This document shows positions 33,227 to 43,939 of a DNA stretch of 64,000 nt, one piece after another. Position 1 is the first letter of the stretch; every line of letters starts with the position of its first letter. Location: positions 294,377,966-294,441,965 of the forward strand of contig CM057009.1 of assembly GCA_029891345.1 (NCBI GenBank). Direction: 5' to 3'. The DNA is from Dryococelus australis. Taxonomy: Eukaryota > Arthropoda > Insecta > Phasmatodea > Phasmatidae. The position numbers and the translations under genes were made by a program. The notes under the pieces were generated by a model. The model was not told where the DNA came from, made no database searches, and was given only the letters and a program-made list of their open reading frames with translations.

Positions 33227-33289
33227 ACAGTTACGACCACTGAATGTTCAAGCATATACGTCTGTTCCTCTGAATCGGCAGCCATATTG

Positions 33290-33779
33290 GTTTATAGTTA
33301 TTGAGTATACGAAATCGAAAATCAGAATTTAACATCCGATTTTAAAATTAAATTTTTAATTTAAAATTTATTTTCAATTTTTTTTTTTAATTTGTAGTGA
33401 AATTGTATGTAAAGTATTGTGGAACCATGTAAAGGTCTCTCATTCAGTTACTATATTTCTGGCCTCCTCTCTTAAAGTCTAATTATTACACCATATCAGA
33501 ATCTGCCAATTATTCACTGCCTCGTCTGTTTTATAGGCATAAATATACTTCCTCAGATTATTTAATGTATGTCTATGTGAGCAAGCCAAGCCCCGTCATA
33601 CGAGGAGCGACTATCTGCAAAAGTAGAACTAATCATAGCATGAATGAGCATTTATCAACACTTTTATAGGCATTCTGGGTTATAAATTTTAAATACCAAT
33701 ATGGCTTGTTTCTTGAAACTTGGAATGTACTATGGCAGCTCGGGTAATAGTCTGTCTTATTTCTTGTGCTCATCTTGAT
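33290..33779. other. No recognisable feature
   Basis: Short similarity at 33278-33310 (GCAGCCATATTGGTTTATAG) to 3243-3265 beside the 3091-5075 element suggests a shared repeat. Otherwise nothing. Confidence 0.3.
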
Positions 33780-34315
33780 CATTAATCCATTAATAGTCCA
33801 ATCTTTCCATCAAACTTGTGATTAATCTATCAATCTTCCAATCTTTCCATTTATTTTTCGATCACTTTCGCAATATTTTTATCACTCCTCAAATATTTAT
33901 CTAAACAATTAGTCTAATCTTACAATTGCTTTAGCAATCATTAATTAATTTATTAATCTTTTATTGACATTTTCTAACTTACTCACCATCTTTCTATTAT
34001 TCTTCCAATATTTTCTATCAATCTTCTGCAATTTCCCAAAAATCTTTCTATCAATTTTCCAACCTTTCGGTCAATCGCGTAGTCTTTCTATCAACCTTCC
34101 AATCTTTTCATCTATTCTTCAATACCTTGCCAAAACTAATATCCTCGCAATCCAGCCAACAATTCGTCGACCAATCTCAGAATCTTTCCATAAATTTTTC
34201 AGTCTTTCGTTTGACATTTCAATCAAACTCTTCCTATCTTGCCATCAATCGTTCAATTTTTTTGTCCGGTCTTTCAATCGATCCTGCAAACTTTCCATCA
34301 ATCTTTAATCGCCCC
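33780..34315 (+). repeat. Degenerate pyrimidine-rich tandem repeat
   Basis: Variants of CAATCTTTCCATCAA recur every ~15-25 bp for over 500 bp (for example CAATCTTTCCATCAAACTTG, AATCTTTCTATCAATTTTCC). The 114-codon frame it creates is low-complexity Ser/Phe/Leu and not credible as a gene. Confidence 0.75.
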
Positions 34316-34316
34316 A

Positions 34317-34755
34317 TTGTAACGGAAGCAGAGCACAGCTGCACAGCAGACCACGGGCCGTGGGTGTTCTAATAATACGCACCGTGTTTAGGAAACACAC
34401 GGCGTAATTTAAGGGCGGTGAAGCAGCGAGCGAGGATCTTATCACAGCGAGTCGCCGTCGGGTCAGCAGTCCGACGACGGGTGTATCAGCCGCCGCAGCC
34501 GCAACATTAAGGTGACGACGTTCCATACAGACTTTGGGATTCCTTTTAGACTGCGTAGAGAAGCGTCGCTTAGATTATATATATATAATGAAGTAAATTC
34601 GAGCTCCCCCTAAGTAACACAGTGTAAAATGTATCGTAAATCATAGTGTAAATTTTGTACTTTTAACAGGTTTTAATAAAATGATATTAAACTAGTATTG
34701 CGTGTTCTTACACTGAGTTTGCTTCTCCCCCACTAAATTTGAACCGTCTCATATG
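34317..34755 (+). repeat. Possible solo LTR
   Basis: Begins TGTAACGGAAGCAGAGCAC, has a GC-rich transcribed-looking centre, an AATAAA at about 34675, and ends near TTGAACCGTCTCA followed by TATGGGACC. The TG...CA ends, poly(A) signal and size fit an LTR. I find no target duplication and no second copy in the window. Confidence 0.3.
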
Positions 34756-35487
34756 GGACCATCACACTAGTGTGCAGGTGATGGCCTTTCTCTCCCTCTC
34801 GCTGGCTTAAATGTTACATTAGCGGAGGCGAAGATTCGATTCAACGTCTCGCGGTAGAAATAAAATGAAATAAATTAATCGGGAAAGTTACAGCTGTGGG
34901 TACTAGGGTTTTTCCTCGTCATTCAGTAGCATGCCAAGCTTGTAAGCTCCCTCCAATCCCCTTAAAATTTTAATAAATTTGTTAAATCCGACAAAGGTTA
35001 ACTTGAATGATAGTAATTCTTTGTGAGGGATAAATTACATATCACACCTCCCCCAACTAATATCAAATACCCGACCCTTGCTAAATAATATGCTGCAAAT
35101 AAAAATAAACAGTTTTAGCCACGTATAAAAATTCATATGAATCAACCTGAGTATTTAAAAGTAAAGCCACAATAGAGCATAAAGCAGAAAAGTTGCAAGG
35201 CAATGTATATAAATAATTAGAAACACACACATATATATATTTATTTATATATATTTCGAAGTGTAATAACTAATACAAGTGTCCAAAAAAAAAAACTAAG
35301 AAAGTTACAAATCATACATAATTAAGATGAGTGGTATTCTTGATATTAAAGTAAGAGTTAAAGGATTTTAAAATAATGTAAGTTGTTTAAAGGTATAGAA
35401 TCAATGTAAATGTTACGTGGAAGAGGACATAGTATGTATATAATATAATACTGTATTATGTATATAATATAATAATGTTACCCTAAT
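34756..35487. other. AT-rich stretch with TA microsatellites
   Basis: ACACACACATATATATAT near 35222 and tandem GTATATAATATAATA near 35435-35475. No gene seen. Confidence 0.5.
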
Positions 35488-35577
35488 AATGCAACTAGTC
35501 AGTTTCCGTCGCTGGCAACTTGCCACTCAGTCCGGCGGTTATAACGCGTGCAGACGGAGGCAGTCGCACTTCTCGGA
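35488..35577 (+). other. Candidate upstream exon or promoter patch
   Basis: A GC-rich island in AT-rich DNA. It opens with an ATG at 35488 (MQLVSFRRWQLATQSGGYNA) and remains open to GAG|GTAAAC, a plausible donor. It also contains TCAGTCC, an initiator-like motif, with GGAGG about 28 bp on (4 of 5 of the DPE consensus). It lies 1.4 kb before the host exon and could be an alternative first exon or a fragment of an unrelated repeat. The evidence is weak. Confidence 0.2.
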
Positions 35578-35622
35578 GGTAAACCGACAAAGTACAGGCT
35601 GTGCTGTGCTCGGCGCACTATA

Positions 35623-35968
35623 GGCTGTTCATGGTAAACTGAGCACTTTTGAAAGCCCTGCTTAAGATCTACTTGTATGCACGTTGGGTATTCTTCCGCC
35701 TTATGTAAAATCAACAGTGCCTTCGTACTCATCACTTTAGTCATGCGTCGGTCAAGTGAAACTATGAAATTATTATAAAAGTAAATATCTTACATATCTG
35801 CTCATTTTTACAAATCGATAAATAAAAAAAAACAGAAAGTGAAAGAAATAAAGTAAGTTAACAGAAATGGCTACCTAATAATTTTTACTTGACGTTAGTA
35901 TGTGGAACTACTTTCCCTCCATCGCTACCAACTTCGCTGGGAGAATGCCAGTCAGTGCGCCCGTTAAA
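35623..35968 (-). mobile_element. GTTCACG-family miniature element, truncated
   Basis: TATA|GGCTGTTCATGGTAAACTGA start, - orientation interior (GAAAGCCCTGCTTAAGATCT), cut at CGCCCGTTAAA immediately before the next copy at 35974. Confidence 0.8.
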
Positions 35969-35973
35969 GTAAA

Positions 35974-36383
35974 GGCTGTTCGTGATAAAGTGAGCACTTT
36001 CGAAATCAACCTTAAAAAAAGTCGCTGCCCAGACCTGCATATATTTCAAAGGGTGCACTGAGTGACATGCACCGAGTAAAGTTGGTAATGATGAATGGAA
36101 AATAGTCCCATATCTTAGCATCAAATAAAAAGTGATAAGTAATCAATTGTCCTAACTTAAATAATTTCTTTCGTTTTTTTTTTATCCGTCAAGTCTAAAA
36201 ATGACCAGATTTGTAACATATTTACTTTTCCAGTAATTCCACAGTTTTTCCTGCCCAACGCATGCATAAAGTGATGAGGCCCGTGGCAATTTTAATTTTA
36301 CATAAAGCGGAAGAACACACAACGAGCATACAAGGAGATTTTAAGCAGGGCTTTCAAAAGTGCTAATTTTACTGTGAACGGCC
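35974..36383 (+). mobile_element. GTTCACG-family miniature element, complete
   Basis: GGCTGTTCGTGATAAAGTGA start, ACTGTGAACGGCC end followed by TATA. + orientation interior with AGTCGCTGCCCAGACCTGCA and GGGCTTTCAAAAGTGC. Head-to-head neighbour of the truncated copy. Confidence 0.85.
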
Positions 36384-36407
36384 TATACGTAGTATATGCA
36401 GGTATGA

Positions 36408-36708
36408 GGAGGGCCAACTGTTTTTCGTGAAAATAGTCACGCGAAGGCTATACGTCAATGTCGTATGGCATACGCGCAGATCTCCTTTGGTTATTGACCA
36501 CTTGTCTTCGTCGGGAGGCAGTTCCTTACCTGACTGGGCCAATCAGAATAAGGTGACTCCGACTACGAGTGCCCGTGATTCACGAGCAGACACCTGCAAT
36601 ACGCGACACTTAAAAAAAAATCATCCAATCGCGTGAAGTGGGTCTGCGCTCTCGCGTTTTGGAGTACAATTCGTCCTGAAATCTTTTCGTGATAAACACG
36701 TGGCTCTA
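36408..36708. mobile_element. CGCG-family hAT-like miniature element
   Basis: Ends GAGGGCCAACTGTTTTTCGT (left) and ATAAACACGTGGCTCTA (right) are inverted repeats. The interior shares GGCCAATCAGAATAAGGTGA, GTGATTCACGAGCAGACACC and GAAATCTTTTCGTGA with the copies at 38379, 48607 and 61189. It ends about 200 bp before the host ATG, so it lies in or next to the promoter. Confidence 0.75.
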
Positions 36709-36769
36709 GGTGTGGGCAGTGAATCGTTTGCTAAGGTTTGTGTGGTCGCAGGAATGGCAGGAGTGTTGA

Positions 36770-36788
36770 GGGGGGGGGGGGGGGGGGG
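36770..36788 (+). repeat. G19 homopolymer
   Basis: Nineteen G followed by CGGTG, in the presumed promoter or 5'UTR of the host exon. Similar G/C runs occur at 42098-42110, 51136-51152 and 52719-52732. Confidence 0.9.
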
Positions 36789-36916
36789 CGGTGATATAAT
36801 CGCGGCGCCGGCCAGTGAGCGAGCGCAAACGCAGATAAGCGCGCAGCGGCACGTAGTTCAAGAGACGCAGCGTGCCGCTCGGCCAGAACAGAGCAGCTTC
36901 AGCGACTCCCAGGACC

Positions 36917-36995
36917 ATGTCGCCGGACAGTGAGGTCCGCAAGCGTAGGGAGCCGGCCGCGGACCGCGGACAGTCGCGACTCAGCAGGCTGCTCG
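36917..36995 (+). CDS. First coding exon of an unidentified host gene
   Basis: The sequence CAGGACCATGTCG gives an ATG in good context, then 26 codons (MSPDSEVRKRREPAADRGQS then RLSRLL) and one extra base before the donor CTCG|GTGAGT, so the intron is phase 1. The surrounding 36790-36995 is GC- and CpG-rich (GGCGCCGGCCAGTGAGCGAG, GCGCGCAGCGGCACG), unlike the AT-rich surroundings, as expected for a promoter/5'UTR. The peptide is basic and polar with no signal peptide. I do not recognise the family; such N-termini are poorly conserved. No second exon is evident, so the first intron would exceed 27 kb. A miniature element begins 9 bp after the exon. Confidence 0.55.
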
Positions 36996-37004
36996 GTGAG
37001 TGGC

Positions 37005-37728
37005 GGCTGTTCACTATTATAAAGTGAACACTTTAGAAATGTACCTTAGAAAAAAGTCACTGCCCCTGCATGCACGATTTTAATGGGCGCGCTGAGTGAC
37101 ATTCGGCCAGTAACGTTGGTAACGGTGGATGGAAAGTAGTTCCATATTCTAACGTCGAATAAATAGTGTTAGGTAACCATTTGCGATAACTAGAGATGAT
37201 GGTTTATCGCGGGAAAAGTTGACTGTTTGCTAGGATTTAACGTACCGTACATTTTTGCTACCGGTTTCTTTCATTATTGGCTGTCATGCATGTACGAAGC
37301 TACTACCCCATTTCACTAGGCCAATGACGATTCTGATACTACAAGGCAGAACGTTCGTGATTGGTCTGCAAACAACTTAGCCGAGTCAAACCCTTGGTCA
37401 TCCAATCATAAACGAAAAAAACTAATTAGAATTTTATAGTAGGTATATTGGCCCAAAAATTTTTCGCGATTTTCCATCATCTCAAGTGATAACTTAAACT
37501 TATTTCTTTCTCTTTATGTTTTTTTTAATGCATCGAAGTGTAAAAATTAGCAGATTTGTAAAGTATTTACTTTCTTAATAATTTCAAAGTTTCATTTGAC
37601 CGACGCATGCATTAAGTGACGAGGCCCATGACAACGTTAATTTTACATAAGGCGGGGGAATGCACAACGTGTATACAAGTAGATCTTAAGTAGGGCTTTC
37701 AAAAGTGCTCAGTTTATCGTGAACGACC
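37005..37728 (+). mobile_element. GTTCACG-family miniature element carrying a nested insertion
   Basis: Starts GGCTGTTCACTATTATAAAG and ends GTTTATCGTGAACGACC|TATA. The interior is the long subfamily (CACTGCCCCTGCATGC, GGGCTTTCAAAAGTGCTC), interrupted at 37192-37487 by another element. Without it the length would be ~420 bp, the family norm. Confidence 0.85.
37192..37487. mobile_element. 296-bp miniature element nested in the previous one
   Basis: GATAACT occurs on both sides (37185-37191 and 37488-37494), while the uninterrupted relative near 44815 has a single CATAACT. Ends AGAGATGATGGTTTATCGCG and CGCGATTTTCCATCATCTCA are inverted repeats. The 7-8 bp duplication fits a hAT-type transposase. 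Confidence 0.85.
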
Positions 37729-38378
37729 TATACCCGCCGCCCCACCTACAATACACTCACGGCTATAGGCGTCCCTCGAACCTTTCACACCTTCTAAACG
37801 CGGGCAGTGACGATTTATTTCTGTTTCATCGCAACGTACTTTTCAGACGAAACAGGCCTATTTGAAAACGAGGTCTGTCAGGGTATAGGGAAAATGTAAA
37901 AAGATATTTTTAATTCCACTATACTTTGCCCGTGTTGTTTTTGTTGCACCTCTTACCTTAATAAGTATTTACTCGTTATATATTCTTTTCCAGTCTCACG
38001 GGAGCAAATTCAGACTGACATGAGTCCATTCTGTTTTCACGAATTCTGTAAAGTAGTTATGTATAAATGTACATTGTTTAATTTTTAATACTTAATCTTA
38101 ACACTTAGTGCTTAATGATCTTCCTTGCGGGTAACTAAGGTGGCTGAGTTAAAAAGGCAATAAATTGTACATTTATTTACTTCTTTACTATATGGTTTTA
38201 TATTCATATAATGATTTTAAATTTTCAAATTCTAAGTTGTATTTTTATACTGAGGCTTAAATATAATCGTAAGTCACGCTTCTTTTATAGGCCATGAATG
38301 GTTCATCAGCCTAAAACAAGGCCTACAAATTGTTGTTCACGATAACGAAACGAGTGCTTAGATCCAAAAATCAATCAG
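37729..38378. other. No gene seen; short dispersed repeat
   Basis: 38107-38138 contains a 32-bp sequence (AGTGCTTAATGATCTTCCTT then GCGGGTAACTAA) identical to 42364-42395. Confidence 0.5.
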
Positions 38379-38671
38379 TAGGGACACCCGAATTTCGCGA
38401 AAATATTTCCGCACATGCTAGATTTCAATACGCTACGGGCAAACAAACTGTTCTCTTTTGCTTATTGGCAGCGTGTCTCTGCGAGAAGACAGTTTCTTAC
38501 TCGACTGACCAATCAGAATTACGTTACTCCGAAACTGCACGCCTGTGATTCGCGGGCAGACACCTAAGACGCGTAACACTGTCATCATCCACTCGCGAAA
38601 GCGGATCTGAGCTAAAGTGTTGCGAAATACGACTGGCCGTGAAATCTTTTCGCGAAATTCGCGCGTCTCTA
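38379..38671. mobile_element. CGCG-family hAT-like miniature element, complete
   Basis: 293 bp with ends TAGGGACACCCGAATTTCGC and GCGAAATTCGCGCGTCTCTA in inverted orientation. 8-bp flanks TCAATCAG / TTTATCAG are 6/8 identical, suggesting an old duplication. The best reference copy of this family in the window. Confidence 0.85.
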
Positions 38672-38783
38672 TTTATCAGCAACGCCGGAAGCCATAAATT
38701 GAATTGGGTATGAAGGGGTTCGTCTACACAGCATGTATCTCGTCACAGCCGTTGTACTGTAGGCTTTATACTCGGTTGTAAAA

Positions 38784-39199
38784 GGCTGTACACGATAAAG
38801 CGAGCACTTTACAAATGAACCGTAGAAAAAAATCTCTGCCCCTGCACGCAATGGACGCACTGAGTGATTTTTGCCCAGTAAAGTTGATAACGATGGATGA
38901 GAAGTAGTTCAATATCTTAACGTCGCATAGGAAGTGTTAGGTAACCATTTGTGAGAACTTGAAATTATTTCTTTCGCTTTCTGTTTTTTTTTTTTTTAAT
39001 GCCTCAAAGTGTAAAAATGAGCAGATTTGTACCGCATTTTCTTTATTAATAATTTCACAGTTTCATTTGACCGACGCACGAATAAAGTGATGAGGCTCAA
39101 TGCAATGTAAATTTGACACAAGGCGGAGGGATACACAACGTGTATACAAGTAGATTTTAAGAAGGGCTTTCAAAAGTGCTCATTTTACCGCTAACCGCC
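38784..39199 (+). mobile_element. GTTCACG-family miniature element, complete
   Basis: GGCTGTACACGATAAAGCGA start, TTACCGCTAACCGCC|TATA end, long-subfamily interior. Confidence 0.85.
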
Positions 39200-41105
39200 T
39201 ATATTCATCAGCTAGACGAGTAGCGAAATATGCGGTTCAAGTCAGCCACAGGAAGAATCAGTGTGTAGACCTAGCCTGTGCCTGAGTGGATTGGGAGTAA
39301 GTGCACAGTATTCGACGTTGCCATGCCAGCAATGTTATCACTTACACGTAGAGAGGATCATTGCAGTGCAAGCTACCGTCGAAAAAAAAAACCAATCTGT
39401 GCCTTTTTTCTCCCATCTGAGCATACTGGGCCAGAATGGGCTAACGAGTACCTATCCTAAACTAATATTAAGATTACGTGTTTAAATTTGGAATTTTTAA
39501 ATTCACTAATGCCTGATGTGCGATGCGTAGTAACAAAGTCGTAATTATAAGGGGTACTCTACGATCACCGCGTTATAGGGCATAGTAATTAATAAAGTCA
39601 ATAATTGTATAATTTTTGTTGTGAGAAGTCAGTGTTGATTTTTCAGTGCCCAAATAATTTATCTCAGTCTGAGTGCTCGTAAGAGTAAATTTTTATTTAT
39701 TAATCCGCCCAAGATCAGCCGATTTAAAAATAAAATATTCAATGATTGTTACTTTTTCAAGGAAATATTAACCGGATGATCTGCCCGAGGGCTGAACTCA
39801 CGAACTGGATGATTCCAAAGAAATATCCTTTGGGTATTACTACTTACTTAAATTTGGTACACCTTGCGTGTTTTGTACTAAATATTTAGTTTTTTAACTA
39901 TACAGTAGTATATTCGCGGTTTCTTCACACTTTTTGAATCAGACCTTTGAAAAATCACCGACATGTATGATGCGCTTAGCTGTTTTCTGTTATCACTTAC
40001 CAGAAGCCTCTTTAAAATTCTGTTTACATAAAAATGCCTTATTTTTTGTTATATTGCGCTTTAACTTATATTTTATCTATATATTATAATATTTCATTTA
40101 CAATTAATGTGTATATATATAAATATATATAAAAAGGAGTGTAGGTAATGTTTAGTAAGGAATAGTTCTTACGCAAAAAATTGTAACACTGAGTGCGCAA
40201 GAATACGGTGCGTTGTCCCTTTGGTGAAATTTTCTAGACTCTGTTAAGCTTTGTTTGAACGAGGCGGAGGAATAAACTATACTTAGAACTTTAGCAGGGC
40301 TTCAAAAAGTTGGAAGTAATCGTGAATGGACTATATATAACTGATCGTGTGGCAGGCATTTTAGAAACGTTGCAGTCCAAGATAAAGACTAGGAATGTTA
40401 ATAGTGTAAGGTTTTTTTATTGTTTATAGTTATCATATTAATTGATTTGCAATAATTACTGTTCCCTAAAGAATTTAATTATTACTTCAATTATATTTTT
40501 AGATATATGCACTTGCATCAGTTAAATAACGATTTTAGAAAATATGTTTAGTTACAGCTTTTTAGTTAGCGCATGTATTTCCTGTTAATAAAAATTGGAG
40601 ATATAGAGTCCCATATTTGTTAGTTAAACTCAGCGTTTAAGTTAACAAAACCATATATATATTTGTCCGTACTTTAAAACTCAGAATCTATACTGGCATT
40701 CAAGTTGATTATATTAATTTGCAATGACGGTTATTGTTGAATATTGTAAACCTAAAAAGCAGTAAGAATGAATATAAACTACAAAAATATTGAAACTGAT
40801 CGATTAAAATTACTTCCACAAAACCTATTAATATTTCTGTGCTACTTCTGCTTAGTTCTTTAAATTATACGCGTTGATAAAAATATTAAGTACCAATTGA
40901 GAATTATTCATGAAACGCTTCCCTCTCATAATTTTTTAGGGGGTGTGAGTTTGAACAGTTTGAGGTCGGTGCACCAAGCAGCGATATGAGTGTCATTCAC
41001 TCGGATGACTGTATCTACGCGAATTCGGCACGTTCTGCTGGCGTTTGATACACCGCAAGGACGTGAAATCCGTGCTGCGAAGTCACAGACAGAAGTGAGC
41101 GAGGA
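39200..41105. other. No gene seen; one family end fragment
   Basis: 40258-40334 (GAGGCGGAGGAATAAAC to GTGAATGGACTATA) is a diverged right end of the GTTCACG family. The remainder is AT-rich and unassigned. Confidence 0.5.
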
Positions 41106-41360
41106 GTGAAGCGATTTGGGCGGCTCTTGAAGTCGAGGTCTTCAGAGACGACGAGGTCCGGGGGGCGAGGTGGGTATGGAGCAGCGGCGGAACGGAAGGG
41201 CGGGGTAAACGGGAGATCCGCGAGGAAACCCGCCGACCAGTGGCATCGTCCGGCATGGTTCCCACATGCGGGAGCGACCCCGACGGAGGTCGAACCCGGT
41301 TCGCCTAGGTGGGAGGCGAGTATTCTGACGACTACACCACCGAGGTCCCTCAGGCCTACG
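41106..41360 (-). mobile_element. tRNA-derived SINE
   Basis: On the - strand: A box GGTGGTGTAGTCGTC, GCCTCCCACCTAGGCGAACC, B-box region GGTTCGACCTC, CGCATGTGGGAACCATGCCG, GACGATGCCACTGGTCGGCG and a 3' part around CTCGTCGTCTCTG. The head is diverged from the 28380 copy, so it is an older or different subfamily. The open frames across it on both strands are not genes. Confidence 0.85.
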
Positions 41361-41394
41361 TTACTTTGTGTTCTAAGCTGTTGCAAGCAAGAAA

Positions 41395-41731
41395 GTTTTA
41401 GATGCGTGCTGTACTTCAACCGACGCAACAGATATTACGTTATCATAACAAATGAGCTTTAGGATTTGTGTTCAATAATATTAATAATATAAAGCGTGTA
41501 TAAGATATTATAGTAGCGAGTAGCATGGTATAGGAACCAGTTATCCGCAGGGAAGAGAGAGCGCCCTCAACCTTACGTATGGTGTCCAATGAGGTTCATA
41601 AATAACCCTCCTGTGCACATAATGCCATTAGGGAAGCACACTTGAAGTTTCTTATAAGCTGTCTGAAATTAGCCAAAAAAAAAAAAAAAAAAAAAAATTA
41701 CATACTGGAGTCCGGATTGTAGTTCATTTAA
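41395..41731. mobile_element. Degenerate piggyBac-like miniature element
   Basis: GATGCGTGCTGTACTTCAAC and AATGAGCTTTAGG match the 59424-59716 element (GATGCGTGCTGTACTTAAGT, AATGAGCTGTAGG). A TTAACCCGTTCAACCCC terminus occurs at 41728. A23 homopolymer at 41675-41697. Boundaries uncertain. Confidence 0.5.
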
Positions 41732-42539
41732 CCCGTTCAACCCCAAAAATTATTCAATTAATATTTTGACGTGGCTGTACTTGTGTCGCGGGTGCTTCTC
41801 GTAACCAGCGTATAACCTAATGAGTGTTCGTTGATATCAGCAATGTCCATTCACAGATGAGAGGCGCAGAAACTTCTGCAAATCAGATGTCTCACAAGGG
41901 GGACGCTTACAACACCAACCACTGATACCATGTTGTGTACAGTGTCTTCCATAAATATACTTTACGTGCAACATATCCGCGATAATGGGCATAGGCACTA
42001 AAAGGCTAATACTAAGGAAAAATTTGCCTTTCGTTTCATACTTACAGAAGAATTGTGCCCCCCTCCAGCCGTTTACTTGGAGTAGGTAATAATCCCTCCC
42101 CCCCCCCCCCGAGTCGATGTCCATGTCGGCTCCCGTGGAACGAAGTTGGAGTCGGCAATGTTTACATTGTGGTTTCACTCACTGTCGAATCCGGAAAGTA
42201 GGACCACTCCCGCATTTGGGTTTCCTAACACACGAGCGTTAATGTGCCGCTGACCGTACGCCATTATGACTTTGCAGCTACTTCCAATACCTCTCACACG
42301 GAACTGCATTTACGGCAGATATCCTTCGCTTATCGATTCAGTGACATTTTACCCTGGTACATCAGTGCTTAATGATCTTCCTTGCGGGTAACTAATCGTC
42401 TTCTCCGCTGCAAATCTTCCAAAAAATTTTGGGAAATACACTTCTTTATTGTTATTTGTGTTACGTATTCAACTATGGACAACAAAGAATACTCTCCTCA
42501 GAACCTTTCACCAAAAGTCTTGATATCTCCTCCCATGCC
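41732..42539. other. No gene seen; repeat fragments
   Basis: 42303-42360 is the reverse complement of 50322-50370 (ATCCTTCGCTTATCGATTCA, TACCCTGGTACATCAGTG), an end fragment of the 1-kb element at 49477. A 13-C run at 42098-42110. Confidence 0.55.
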
Positions 42540-42779
42540 TAGAGACGTAGAAAATTCGCGAGTTTAATTACCTGCAGGCTAGACTCTACAGTCTTATACA
42601 TAAATATGCCGATATCAACTTCACATTGGTTGCCTGCTGTCACAGTGGAAGGCGACAATTGGACACCGTTCTCCAGGAGGTGTCAATTATCGCGTGGACC
42701 AATGGCTTAAGTTATATAAACGCACGTGTTTTGAATTCCAGCTTATCCCAAAATGAATTCGCGAATTATTCATCTCTCT
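42540..42779. mobile_element. AGAGAC-family miniature element
   Basis: Ends AGAGACGTAGAAAATTCGCG and CGCGAATTATTCATCTCTCT are inverted repeats. The interior (TGTCACAGTGGAAGGCGACA, CCGTTCTCCAGGAGGTGTCA) is shared in reverse with 57879-58116. Confidence 0.75.
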
Positions 42780-42788
42780 ACCCATGTC

Positions 42789-43072
42789 TAAAGACCCGGA
42801 AATTTCGCGGATTCATTCGACCACAAGCTAGACTCCACAATCCTTTGTCCATTCGAGCATCAGTATGTAATTAATTGATTGTTGATCCCGTTTAACCCCA
42901 GACTAGGTAGTACGGGATTCGGTTCTTATTTTCTTTACTGGTTCGTTATTGGCTGAAAGTCGTACGAGGCGTGTCTGACTAACTTTGGTCCAATGGAAGC
43001 ACAAGCAGATACGCACATGTGAATGCAGCTTAGCTTGTCCTCAGATAAATCCGTGAAATTTCCGGGTCTTTA
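42789..43072. mobile_element. AGAGAC-family miniature element with target duplication
   Basis: Ends AAAGACCCGGAAATTTCGCG and CACGGATTT-type reverse complement up to TTTCCGGGTCTTT. Flanks CCATGTCT / ACATGTCT match at 7 of 8 positions, a hAT-type duplication. It abuts the previous copy. Confidence 0.8.
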
Positions 43073-43117
43073 CATGTCTCATCCCTCTTCCTTGTAACCT
43101 TTACTCCCCGGAGCCGT

Positions 43118-43375
43118 AACCGCTGTGGTGTAGTTGTTAGACTACTAGCCTCCCATGAAATCAAACCCTATTCGATTCTCGGTTGAGTCACCTGGATTTT
43201 CGCGAGTGAAAAATATGGCGGACGTTTCCTTAGAAAGGTTGGTTTTCTCGGTGCACTCCCGTTTCCTTTAGGCCTTGCGTTCCGGTGCCGCTCCATACTC
43301 ACTTAATTTAACCCTCGTCGGCTCTCAAGACCTCCATGTTACGAGCCGCTCAAAACTCTCCGGTCCACTCTCCTC
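43118..43375 (+). mobile_element. tRNA-derived SINE
   Basis: Head with GTGGTGTAGTTGTTAGACTA and a B-box-like ATTCGATTCTC, body with GTTTTCTCGGTGCACTCCCG and GTTCCGGTGCCGCTCCATAC, 3' part CCTCGTCGGCTCTCAAGACC and GAGCCGCTC. Confidence 0.85.
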
Positions 43376-43528
43376 GGAGCCAATATCGCATCTTTGAAGA
43401 TGGGCTTCCACTAATGTTATAAGTAAGTCAGTATGTATTTGCAGTATAGGGGTGATGCTGACAAGCGAATGGTGCTAGTGTGGCCGTACGTGTGTTATAC
43501 TAGATAGCCAGTAGTCGCCAGTAATATA

Positions 43529-43761
43529 GGCCGTTCACGGTAAAGTGAGCACTTTTTGAAGCTGTCCCATCAGAAATAATAACCAATAAATATATTTCAT
43601 TGTGGCTTCGGACTTCTGGTTTTTGGGTATGGTGAATGTATACGCTGTGTTTATTATTCGCGTGGCTGGGATAACATTAACAAGTGGCCTAAAGATATCA
43701 ATTGGTTAAAAGGAAAAAAGTAACTAGGGCTTTAAAAGTGCTCACTTTACCGTGAACGGCC
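43529..43761 (-). mobile_element. GTTCACG-family element, short subfamily, intact ends
   Basis: 233 bp with near-perfect ends: GGCCGTTCACGGTAAAGTGA and TCACTTTACCGTGAACGGCC, both flanked by TATA. The interior (GCTGTGTTTATTATTCGCG, AAAAGTAACTAGGGCTTTAA) differs from the ~420-bp subfamily but matches 5854 and 15426. Confidence 0.9.
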
Positions 43762-43939
43762 TATACCTACACTGGCTTGCCGGTGTGTCACGGACTGTCA
43801 TCCACGAACAAGGAGGTAACAACGTCGACTCCACTTGCCCGTAGCAGGCGGTTGTTGGTCGATATCTATGCCAGGAGCATGTCTAGCTCCGTTCTCTGAA
43901 ATACAACTGCAATTTGACGCTCGTGTGTCACGGCCCTAA

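Noticed and set aside
32968-33332. 105-codon and 86-codon frames across 33 kb
   Set aside because: Produced by the 74-bp minisatellite, which is open in several frames at once.
33964-34372. 114-codon Ser/Phe-rich frame
   Set aside because: Translation of a degenerate pyrimidine-rich repeat.
41015-41462. 137-codon and 118-codon frames
   Set aside because: They are opposite-strand readings of a SINE.
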